From: Pseudomonadota bacterium
Lineage (GTDB): Bacteria > Pseudomonadota > Alphaproteobacteria > Micropepsales > Micropepsaceae
Length of the DNA stretch: 6,126 nucleotides
Assembly: GCA_025360685.1 (NCBI GenBank)
Contig: JANYBR010000261.1
Location: 1-6,126, forward strand
Direction of reading: 5' to 3'
A program made the position numbers and the translations under genes. Below the pieces are notes generated by a model that saw only the letters and a program-made list of their open reading frames with translations, made no database searches and was not told the origin of the DNA. Below, piece by piece: positions 1-6,126 of the stretch (the first letter of the stretch is position 1; each line of letters begins with the position of its first letter).

Positions 1-164
1 CCACTTGCGACACGCTCGACGTGCTGCCGCGTCCCATCATGCTGCCGGCCAATATCGGACCGAACGACTTCATCGTCTTTGACTTCATGGGCGCCTATTC
101 GGTGGCCGTGCGCACGACGTTCAACGGCTTCTATCCCGACACCTGGGCAATGATCGGCAACTAA
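1..164 (+). CDS. Type III PLP-dependent decarboxylase (ornithine/lysine/DAP-type), C-terminal end only
   Basis: The reading frame is open from the left edge and stops at TAA 162-164, giving the last 53 residues of a protein whose start lies outside the window. The segment begins TCDTLDVL (from base 3). In eukaryotic-type ornithine decarboxylase and its bacterial relatives, this is the Cys-Asp-x-x-Asp motif that contributes catalytic residues across the dimer interface. About 30 residues later come GAYS (Tyr at 96-98) and FNGF, the conserved C-terminal signature of the same fold (the beta-barrel domain of Orn/DAP/Arg decarboxylase group 2). The enzyme would remove CO2 from ornithine or lysine to make putrescine or cadaverine in the cytoplasm. 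Substrate choice cannot be read from this end: diaminopimelate and carboxynorspermidine decarboxylases share the fold, but the FNGF ending fits the ornithine/lysine group best. Confidence 0.85.
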   Translation, partial: TCDTLDVLPRPIMLPANIGPNDFIVFDFMGAYSVAVRTTFNGFYPDTWAMIGN

Positions 165-166
165 CC

Positions 167-171
167 AAGGA
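167..171 (+). promoter_or_regulatory. Ribosome binding site deciding the start of the 75-aa gene
   Basis: AAGGA lies between the decarboxylase stop and the next gene. It is 6 bases from ATG 178 but only 3 from the in-frame GTG at 175, so ATG 178 is the better start. Confidence 0.55.
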
Positions 172-177
172 CGTGTG

Positions 178-405
178 ATGAGCGATGCCGTCGAACCGCT
201 GATCCTGGATCTCCTGGAATGGGTTGCGGACGGCGAGCGCCATTACGCCGACGTGATGGAGGCCTGGCGCACATCCTGTCCGAGGTTGCCGGTGTGGGAA
301 GAAGCCAATGCGCGCGGCCTCGTCACCCGCATCGTCAGGGGCGGCACGCCGCTGGTGGCGATCACTGCGGCCGGACGCGCGCTGCTGGAACGCCGCGCGC
401 AATAA
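178..405 (+). CDS. Small conserved hypothetical protein, winged-helix-like
   Basis: This 75-residue protein starts 13 bases after the decarboxylase stop and is probably translated from the same transcript. I do not know its function. Visible features are an acidic, leucine-rich N-terminus (MSDAVEPLILDLLEW), a central segment with Trp30, Cys34 and Trp40 (AWRTSCPRLPVWEEA), and a C-terminal ITAAGRALLERR. That last part resembles the wing and final helix of small winged-helix proteins (compare the 'LTxxGRxLL' ending of MarR/PadR-like folds). Together these suggest a compact helix-turn-helix-like fold of about 75 residues, with no signal peptide or membrane segment. Its position might hint at a role linked to polyamine metabolism, but that is inference from location only. 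Codon use looks like that of its neighbours. An alternative start, GTG 175, would add one residue. Confidence 0.72.
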   Translation: MSDAVEPLILDLLEWVADGERHYADVMEAWRTSCPRLPVWEEANARGLVTRIVRGGTPLVAITAAGRALLERRAQ

Positions 406-571
406 GGGTCGCGATCGTCGCCTTTGCCGCCGGTTCGCCGCGCAACATGGTCACTGCGAAGTCCTTGGAACGTCAACGTTAACGCCCAATTTGGGTATGG
501 GCGGATGGGCGCTTTGGCAAACAGAGTGTTAACATCTGTCCGCTAGCGTGACCGTGCATCGGGGGACGATC
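406..571 (+). other. Intergenic region with paired GTTAAC palindromes, likely promoter of the DUF2336 gene
   Basis: This gap is less GC-rich than its surroundings, as expected for a promoter. It holds two 8-bp palindromes centred on GTTAAC, CGTTAACG (477-484) and TGTTAACA (527-534 by core GTTAAC 528-533), whose cores start 50 bp apart. Between them CCCAA-T-TTGGG (485-495) forms a small palindrome, and CGCCCA (483-488) is mirrored by TGGGCG at 498-503 and again at 506-511. TTAAC is the half-site of the alphaproteobacterial cell-cycle regulator CtrA, but neither copy has a good second half at the standard 7-base spacing (the first is followed by TTTG at 490-493). I found no convincing sigma-70 -35/-10 pair. 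Assigning the region as a promoter is an inference from position and composition. Confidence 0.35.
561..566 (+). promoter_or_regulatory. Ribosome binding site deciding the start of the DUF2336-like gene
   Basis: GGGGGA lies 5 bases before ATG 572. The longer frame starting at GTG 548 would place this purine run inside the coding region and has no comparable site upstream, so ATG 572 is preferred. Confidence 0.55.
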
Positions 572-1228
572 ATGCCGACGCCGAAAGAACGTTTGAGCCA
601 CCTGCTCGAGCTCGCCGCGCAAGGGCCGCAGCAGCGCGCCGCGCTGGCCGGCGAAGTGGCCGACATGCTGCTCGACTGGCCGCCGCAATATCCCCTCACC
701 ATGCGCGCGACGTTCGAGGCCCTGCTGGAGAAGATCGCGCGCGAGATGGACTTCCATGCCCGCAGCGAGCTTGCGGCGCGCTTCGAGAACCGCTCCGACG
801 CCAGGCTCGCGCTGCTCAACGAACTCTTCCTCGCCGCCTCGCCCGAGATGAAGGACGCAACGCTGGCCCGCAACGACGCGCAGGCCGTCATGCCGGCCGT
901 CCTGGTCGACGACGATGCGCTGCTCGCCGCGGCGCGCGCGCATCAGGATTTTCCCCTGGCGCTGGCCAGGCTGTCGGGCGTACCGCGCGCGGTTGCCGCC
1001 GAGATCGTGTCGGACAAGTCCGGCCGCTCGCTGGCCGTGGTCTGCCGCGCCGCCAATATCAATCGTGCCGCATTCTCCGCCATCGTGGTTCTCGCCGGGC
1101 CGGCGCGCGCGGCGCATGAAAGCTTTTCCCTGCTATCGGTCTACGACAAGGTTCCGGCCAACGGCTCGGTGCATCTGCTCGCCTACTGGCGCTCGCGCAA
1201 CGACGACGCGGACATGCGCGCGGCGTAG
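572..1228 (+). CDS. DUF2336-type protein, short form
   Basis: This 218-residue, helix-rich soluble protein resembles the alphaproteobacterial DUF2336 family. Residues 7-100 (ERLSHLLELAA, then QRAALAGEVADMLLDW and LLEKIAREMDFHARSELAARF) look like the family's N-terminal HEAT-like helical repeats. Residues 148-175 (DKSGRSLAVVCRAANINRAAF) match the conserved C-terminal segment with its 'ALAVACRAAGxDRxxF' pattern. DUF2336 members are often well over 300 residues, so this one is short and seems to lack some of the middle repeats. No enzymatic motif, signal peptide or transmembrane helix is visible. The biochemical role of the family is unknown to me; a scaffold or protein-interaction role is only a guess from the helical repeats. 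The gene stands alone, ends at TAG 1226-1228 and is convergent with prfC, with a composite palindrome between them. Confidence 0.65.
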   Translation: MPTPKERLSHLLELAAQGPQQRAALAGEVADMLLDWPPQYPLTMRATFEALLEKIAREMDFHARSELAARFENRSDARLALLNELFLAASPEMKDATLARNDAQAVMPAVLVDDDALLAAARAHQDFPLALARLSGVPRAVAAEIVSDKSGRSLAVVCRAANINRAAFSAIVVLAGPARAAHESFSLLSVYDKVPANGSVHLLAYWRSRNDDADMRAA

Positions 1229-1240
1229 GGCATCTTTGAA

Positions 1241-1373
1241 TGTCATTCCCGGCCGAGTATCGCGTAGCGGTACGAGGGGAAGGAAACCCAGCTTTAAAAA
1301 TTGCGCGCCCACGTCGAGTCCTGGGTCCCCTTCCCTCGCTTCGCGCTACGCGCGAAACTCGCCGGGGATGACA
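1241..1373. repeat. Composite palindromic repeat, copy 1 (between DUF2336 gene and prfC)
   Basis: The 133-bp element has outer arms TGTCATTCCCGGC (1241-1253) and GCCGGGGATGACA (1361-1373), which pair at 12 of 13 positions. Inside lie a left hairpin, GTATCGC (1257-1263) with GCGGTAC (1267-1273, one G-T pair); a central arm pair, GAGGGGAAGGAAACCCAG (1274-1291) with CTGGGTCCCCTTCCCTC (1321-1337); and a right hairpin, TTCGCGC (1340-1346) with GCGCGAA (1350-1356). The spacer 1292-1320 is AT-richer and unpaired. The element begins 12 bases after the DUF2336 stop and ends 7 bases from the prfC stop, so its transcript could fold at both converging 3' ends. There is no clear U-run, so a classical intrinsic terminator is not shown. 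A second copy lies at 3018-3150. Confidence 0.9.
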
Positions 1374-1380
1374 GGCTTAG

Positions 1381-2949
1381 CTACCCTTCCGCGTTCACAT
1401 CGTGGCGTTCGCGGGTCTTGGCGAATTTGATGGCGGGGAACTTGTCGGCGACATAGCCCAGTTCCCAGTTGCTCTTGGCCAGGAACACCGGCGCGCCGTC
1501 GCGGTCGGTGGCCATGCCGCCGCGGTTGGAGGCGACGAACTTCTCCAGGTCCGCGTCCGTGCCGCCGAGCCAGCGCGCGGTTTCGTACGGCGCGGGTTCG
1601 AGATCGGCATCCAGGCCATATTCCGCGTTCAACCGCGACTTCAGGACATCGAGCTGCAACGGCCCGACCACGCCGACGATCCAATGCGCGCCGATCTGCG
1701 GCTTGAACACTTGCGTCACGCCTTCCTCGGCGAGGCTTTCCAGCGCGCGCGTCAGGTGCTTCTGCTTCATCGGGTCGCCAAGGCGCACGCGGCGCAGGAT
1801 TTCCGGCGCGAAATTGGGAATGCCGGTGAAGACGATGTCGCCGGACTCCGAGAGCGAGTCGCCCACCCGCAGCACGCCGTGATTGGGAATGCCGATGATG
1901 TCGCCCGGCCAGGCTTCGTCCACCGTCTCGCGCTCCTGGGCGAAGAACAGGATCGGATTGTGCACGCCGATGGACTTCCTGGTGCCCGATTGGACGAGCT
2001 TCATGCCGCGGCGGAATTTTCCCGAGGCGAGCCGCAGGAAGGCGACGCGGTCGCGATGGTTCGGGTCCATATTGGCCTGCACCTTGAAGACGAAGCCGGT
2101 GACTTCTTCGTCCGAGGGTTTGACCGTGCGGCCGCGCGTCGGCGCACGACCGGGCGGCGGCGCGTTCGTCGCCAGCGCCGAAAGCAGATCGCGCACGCCG
2201 AAATTTTTCAGCGCCGAGCCGAAATAGACCGGCGTCTGGTGGCCCTCTCTATAAGTACCGTGATCGAAGCGCGGCATGCCGGAGCGGGCAAGCTCCACCT
2301 CGTCGTCGAGCTTGCTCTTCTCCTCCGCGTTCAGCAGCGCGGCGACGGCGTTGCCGCCGACCTTTTCGCTGCTGCCGAAGGCGGAGAATTCCTCGGTGTA
2401 AAGATCGATCGTGCCGCGGAAATTGAGGCCCATGCCCACGGGCCAGACCATCGGCGCGCATTCCAGCTGCAGCTGATCCGAAATCTCGTCGAGCAGTTCG
2501 AGCGGATCGCGCGCCTCGCGATCCATCTTGTTGACGAAGGTCATGATCGGAATGTCGCGCAGGCGGCAGACTTCGAACAGCTTGCGCGTCTGGGTCTCGA
2601 TGCCCTTGGCGGCGTCGATCACCATCACCGCGGAGTCGGCCGCCGTCAGCGTGCGGTAAGTGTCTTCGGAAAAGTCCTCATGGCCCGGCGTGTCGAGCAG
2701 GTTGAAGATCGCGTTCTCATATTCGAACGTCATCACGGCGGAAGTGACGGAAATGCCGCGCTCCTGCTCGATCTTCATCCAGTCCGATTTGGCGCGCCTG
2801 GCCTCGCCGCGCGCCTTGACGCGGCCGGCGGCATGGATCGCGCCGCCGAGCAGCAGGATGTGCTCGGTCAAGGTGGTCTTGCCCGCGTCGGGATGCGAGA
2901 TGATCGCAAACGTGCGGCGTCTGGCGGCTTCGGAAGCTGGCGTCTTCAT
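1381..2949 (-). CDS. prfC: Peptide chain release factor 3 (RF3)
   Basis: This 522-residue translational GTPase is close to the usual RF3 length (about 530). RF3 is cytoplasmic and uses GTP to eject RF1/RF2 from the ribosome after peptide release. The G motifs are in order: P-loop SHPDAGKTT (18-26), switch I Thr in ERGISVTSA (63-71), DTPGHEDF (86-93), NKMD (140-143) and GSALKNFGV (from 244). RF3 rather than EF-G or EF-Tu is indicated by the SHPDAGKTTLTEHILLLGGAI start, the SDWMKIEQERGIS segment, and a C-terminal third with PQIGAHWIVGVVGPLQLDVL typical of RF3 domain III. Start ATG 2947-2949 fits the usual N-terminus (a few residues before RRRTFAIISHP), but no Shine-Dalgarno sequence is evident; the preceding bases are pyrimidine-rich. 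The stop is TAG at 1381-1383. The gene is monocistronic and sits between two copies of the same palindromic repeat. Confidence 0.98.
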   Translation of the reverse strand: MKTPASEAARRRTFAIISHPDAGKTTLTEHILLLGGAIHAAGRVKARGEARRAKSDWMKIEQERGISVTSAVMTFEYENAIFNLLDTPGHEDFSEDTYRTLTAADSAVMVIDAAKGIETQTRKLFEVCRLRDIPIMTFVNKMDREARDPLELLDEISDQLQLECAPMVWPVGMGLNFRGTIDLYTEEFSAFGSSEKVGGNAVAALLNAEEKSKLDDEVELARSGMPRFDHGTYREGHQTPVYFGSALKNFGVRDLLSALATNAPPPGRAPTRGRTVKPSDEEVTGFVFKVQANMDPNHRDRVAFLRLASGKFRRGMKLVQSGTRKSIGVHNPILFFAQERETVDEAWPGDIIGIPNHGVLRVGDSLSESGDIVFTGIPNFAPEILRRVRLGDPMKQKHLTRALESLAEEGVTQVFKPQIGAHWIVGVVGPLQLDVLKSRLNAEYGLDADLEPAPYETARWLGGTDADLEKFVASNRGGMATDRDGAPVFLAKSNWELGYVADKFPAIKFAKTRERHDVNAEG

Positions 2950-3017
2950 GGCGGCGGGGCGTAGCAGGATCGATACGAATTGTCATCTACACGTTGCGAG
3001 GGTGATGCCCAACACAA

Positions 3018-3150
3018 CTGTCATTCCCGGCCGAGCAAACCGTCCGGTTTGCGAGGGGCAGGGAACCCAGGTGGGAAGAGCACGCTCCGTCAAACTGCCT
3101 GGGTCCCCTTCCCTCGCGTCGACCGCGTCGATGCTCGCCGGGGATGACAG
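3018..3150. repeat. Composite palindromic repeat, copy 2 (between TMEM175-type gene and prfC)
   Basis: This has the same architecture and orientation as the copy at 1241-1373. The outer arms are CTGTCATTCCCGG (3018-3030) and CCGGGGATGACAG (3138-3150). The left arm TGTCATTCCCGGCCGAG and right arm CTCGCCGGGGATGACA are identical in both copies, as is CTGGGTCCCCTTCCCTCGC. The two internal hairpins differ in sequence from copy 1 but still pair: GCAAACCG (3035-3042) with CGGTTTGC (3045-3052), and GCGTCGA (3116-3122) with TCGATGC (3128-3134, one G-T pair). The central arms are GAGGGGCAGGGAACCCAGG (3053-3071) and CCTGGGTCCCCTTCCCTC (3098-3115). It lies 22 bases past the TMEM175-type stop and 68 bases before the prfC start. 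No flanking target-site duplication is visible. Confidence 0.9.
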
Positions 3151-3172
3151 CAGAGGAGATAGAGTGCAGCGC

Positions 3173-3802
3173 CTATAGCCAGCTGAACGGCCGGATTCGC
3201 GGGGCGATGGCGTAGTTGAGCTGGACGGCGACGATGAAGCCGATGCTCCAGTAATTGTTGATGATGCAGAGCGCCGCGCCGAAGGCATAGAGCGCCTGGC
3301 CGACATAGATGCGGCGCAGGATCGCCCGTTCCTCTTCCGCCGGGACATCGCTCTTGATCAGGCCGAAGGCACGCGCGCGGTAGGCGCCCGCCAGCAAGGT
3401 CGCCCCCAGCAGAAACAGGTTCAGCCAATAGACCAAGAGCGCGATGCGATAGTCGATGAACGAAGCCAAGAGTGCGGTGGAGAACGGCACCAGCGACACC
3501 ACCATCAGGAACATGATCTGCAGCCAGGCATAGGCGCGGTCGCTGTGCGCCAAGCGGTCATGATGCGTCTGCTGGCCGACCCAGAAGATTCCGAGCGTGA
3601 GGAAACTCATCAGATAGGGCACCAGCCGCGGCGCGATGGCGAGGAGTGCGTGCCACAAATCCCGCTCGCTGTGGATGGCCTCGACCGCCGGCGGCCGCAG
3701 GTCGAGCACCAGCACGGTCATCGCGAAGGCGAAGACGCCGTCGCTGAGCGCCGCCAGGCGGTGCAGGTTTTTTCCGGCGATGCGGTTGTAGGTTGTGGAC
3801 AT
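3173..3802 (-). CDS. TMEM175-type (DUF1211) potassium channel protein
   Basis: This 209-residue inner-membrane protein has about six hydrophobic segments (roughly residues 16-36, 52-78, 92-114, 119-140, 165-185 and 188-203), the size and topology of a single-repeat bacterial TMEM175. The first helix carries the family hallmark: Arg15, then LSDGVFAFAMTVLVLDL (19-35). Known members have RxxxFSD here; this one has RxxxLSD, with Ser20, Asp21 and the leucine-rich pore-lining face kept. Bacterial TMEM175 proteins form tetrameric, weakly selective K+ leak channels; that activity is inferred here. ATG 3800-3802 is preferred, with AGGTG just upstream at short spacing. A longer frame could begin at TTG 3862, adding 20 residues but overlapping the preceding gene's stop, and is less likely. 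It is third in a probable DUF1491, NTF2-like, TMEM175 transcription unit, with a 56-base gap upstream. Confidence 0.88.
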   Translation of the reverse strand: MSTTYNRIAGKNLHRLAALSDGVFAFAMTVLVLDLRPPAVEAIHSERDLWHALLAIAPRLVPYLMSFLTLGIFWVGQQTHHDRLAHSDRAYAWLQIMFLMVVSLVPFSTALLASFIDYRIALLVYWLNLFLLGATLLAGAYRARAFGLIKSDVPAEEERAILRRIYVGQALYAFGAALCIINNYWSIGFIVAVQLNYAIAPRIRPFSWL

Positions 3803-3858
3803 CGCACCTGCGTACCAAGCGGGTCGATCTGCGGCAAGTTCAGGCCGAAACCAAGCAC

Positions 3859-4269
3859 TCAATCATGTGCCATCCGCGTCACGGCCCAGCCATAGCTGCG
3901 CACTTTCCATTCACCGCGCTGGCGCACCAGCAGGAACGCCCAGCCGCCGTCTTCCTGGAACAGCCGTCCGCTGGAGTGCCCGCTCCAATGCGTCGGCAGC
4001 GCGAAGAAGACGCACTCGTCTTCGACCCGGAAATCCTGCGCCGGTCCGAATGAGTGTCCGAGCCCGGTGAGGCCCTTGGCGTGCTCCTTCATCTCCTTCG
4101 CCCAGCGCGCCACCGCATCGGCGCCGGTGAACAGGAACGGCGCAAAATTTTCCAGGATCACGACATCCTTGGCGGCGAATGCGGAGAGGCAGCTGTCGTC
4201 GCCGGTAGCGATGAAGCGGGCGATCTTCTCGACCGGCAGCATCATGGCGGCATCTGGCCCCGTGCTCAT
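3859..4269 (-). CDS. NTF2/SnoaL-like domain protein
   Basis: This 136-residue soluble protein has the length and helix-then-sheet pattern of the NTF2-like superfamily. An N-terminal helical part (VEKIARFIATGDDSCLSAFAA, about 13-33) is followed by VVILENFAPFLFTGADAVARWAKEM (36-60), where the 'G-x-x-A-V-x-x-W' helix is typical of SnoaL-like proteins. Alternating beta strands end in WAFLLVRQRGEWKVRSYGWAV (110-130), the usual last strands of the cone. The superfamily includes isomerases, cyclases and non-catalytic binding proteins; no specific catalytic set is recognisable, so I assign no reaction. Start ATG 4267-4269 directly abuts the TAG of the DUF1491 gene (TAGATG), suggesting translational coupling. 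Met9 and Met10 are later possible starts, but the junction favours the first. The stop is TGA at 3859-3861. Confidence 0.78.
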   Translation of the reverse strand: MSTGPDAAMMLPVEKIARFIATGDDSCLSAFAAKDVVILENFAPFLFTGADAVARWAKEMKEHAKGLTGLGHSFGPAQDFRVEDECVFFALPTHWSGHSSGRLFQEDGGWAFLLVRQRGEWKVRSYGWAVTRMAHD

Positions 4270-4602
4270 CTAGATCACCGGCTCATCGACAAAGGTGCGG
4301 CCCTCACGATCCTCGATCTCCACGATCCACAGGTCGGGATCGAACTTAATCTGCCGCTCGAACCAGGCCGCTGCCTTTTCCTCCTCGCAAGTCTCGCCTA
4401 GCGGCCGCGCCCAGACAAGTTCGCCCGTGCCGCTGCGCGCCTGGTTCAGCACCGTGCAGCTGCCATCGAGCTTGGCGACCTTGATGAAGACGGCGCCGGC
4501 TTCTTCGGAGCCCTTGCGCGCGACATAGGCCTGCGCGCCCGCCACTTCCGCGCGGCGGATCAGGGCACGAACGAAGATTCCGGCTTTGAGGCGCGGGGTC
4601 AT
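4270..4602 (-). CDS. DUF1491 family protein
   Basis: This 110-residue protein matches the alphaproteobacterial DUF1491 family along its whole length. It has the N-terminal RLKAGIFVRALIRRAEV (4-20), the GAVFIKVAKLDGSCTV strand region (36-51), and the C-terminal signature FDPDLWIVEIEDREGRTFV (87-105), which is the most diagnostic part. The family is small, cytoplasmic and of unknown function; I see no catalytic or metal-binding motif. ATG 4600-4602 gives the expected start (MTPRLKAG, close to the usual M-RLKAG), but no Shine-Dalgarno sequence is visible, and a composite palindrome begins 11 bases upstream. It is the first gene of a tight block with the NTF2-like gene, whose ATG follows its TAG stop with no gap. 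It may be transcribed from the upstream histidine kinase gene or from a promoter within the palindrome region. Confidence 0.92.
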   Translation of the reverse strand: MTPRLKAGIFVRALIRRAEVAGAQAYVARKGSEEAGAVFIKVAKLDGSCTVLNQARSGTGELVWARPLGETCEEEKAAAWFERQIKFDPDLWIVEIEDREGRTFVDEPVI

Positions 4603-4612
4603 CGGCCGATAT

Positions 4613-4728
4613 TGTCATGACCCGGTCCGTAGCGACAGCGTACGGAGGCGGGCCATCCAGGTGATCGTCATCTCGTCCGCGTGCCGACGCACGCGGGATG
4701 GGTGGCTGGGTTGAACCCGGCCATGACG
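4613..4728. repeat. Composite palindromic element of a second type
   Basis: The 145-bp gap between the histidine kinase stop and the DUF1491 start is largely filled by this structure. Its outer arms are TGTCATGACCCGG (4613-4625) and CCCGGCCATGACG (4716-4728), pairing at 10 of 13 positions. Inside are three hairpins: TCCGTA (4626-4631) with TACGGA (4641-4646); CCGCGTGC (4677-4684) with GCACGCGG (4689-4696), perfect with a CGAC loop; and GGCTGGGT (4704-4711) with ACCCGGCC (4715-4722). CATC (4669-4672) and GATG (4697-4700) extend the middle stem across a bulge. It shares the TGTCAT...ATGAC outline with the two repeats flanking prfC but not their sequence, so it belongs to a different subfamily. 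It could slow or end transcripts leaving the kinase gene; no U-run is evident. Confidence 0.75.
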
Positions 4729-4747
4729 AAATTGTTTGGAATGTCCT

Positions 4748-6126
<1,379 letters not shown>

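Noticed and set aside
479..1117. A 212-codon open frame on the - strand
   Set aside because: It is antisense to the DUF2336-like gene, has an Arg/Gly-rich composition with no recognisable motif, and runs into the promoter-like gap.
915..1430. A 171-codon + strand frame crossing the first palindrome
   Set aside because: It is out of frame with the DUF2336-like gene, rich in Arg/Pro/Ser, and its tail is translated repeat sequence.
1402..2964. A 520-codon open frame on the + strand
   Set aside because: It lies exactly antisense to prfC, which has all GTPase motifs. The antisense translation is a low-complexity Arg/Ala/His/Gly-rich sequence with no domain, as expected from high-GC codon bias on the opposite strand.
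2984..3012. Possible sigma-70-like promoter for prfC (TTGGGC, 17-base gap, TAGATG on the - strand)
   Set aside because: Each hexamer matches its consensus at only about three positions, which is not distinguishable from chance.
1241..3150. Repeat-bounded prfC as a composite transposon
   Set aside because: There is no transposase in the interval, no target-site duplication at either end, and prfC is an ordinary housekeeping gene with codon use like its neighbours.
2660..3178. A 172-codon + strand frame covering the prfC start and the second palindrome
   Set aside because: It is an antisense shadow of prfC continued through repeat DNA, with no domain similarity that I can see.
3803..3862. N-terminal extension of the TMEM175-type protein from a TTG start
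   Set aside because: It would overlap the stop of the upstream gene, adds a non-membrane stretch without family similarity, and the ATG at 3802 gives the expected start shortly before the first-helix motif.

Overview
The window looks like chromosomal DNA from a high-GC alphaproteobacterium. The evidence is the presence of DUF2336 and DUF1491 proteins (both largely alphaproteobacterial families), a PleC/DivJ-type histidine kinase H-box region, and intergenic palindromic repeats of the kind common in that class. I see no IS transposase, tRNA, rRNA, CRISPR array or phage gene. Coding density is high, and most genes can be placed in known families.

Layout. On the + strand: the C-terminal end of a type III (ornithine/lysine-type) PLP decarboxylase (1-164), a 75-residue protein of unknown function just behind it (178-405), a 166-bp gap containing two GTTAAC palindromes, and a short DUF2336-type protein (572-1228). 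The rest is on the - strand. Read in its direction of transcription it holds a PAS histidine kinase cut by the right edge (6126-4748), a DUF1491 protein (4602-4270), an NTF2/SnoaL-like protein (4269-3859), a TMEM175-type potassium channel (3802-3173) and prfC, peptide chain release factor 3 (2949-1381). DUF1491, NTF2-like and TMEM175 are tightly packed and probably form one transcription unit. prfC stands alone and converges on the DUF2336 gene.

The most interesting non-coding structure is a pair of composite palindromes of about 130 bp (1241-1373 and 3018-3150), in the same orientation, flanking prfC. They share nearly identical outer arms and a shared central arm pair. Between these sit two small hairpins whose sequences differ completely between copies while base pairing is kept. 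A third, different composite palindrome (4613-4728) fills the gap between the histidine kinase and DUF1491. These look like a family of small dispersed repeats (REP/MITE-like), possibly doubling as transcript-end structures.

No single new multi-gene system is evident. The genes cover polyamine metabolism, translation termination, ion transport, signalling and unknown functions, with no clear joint pathway.
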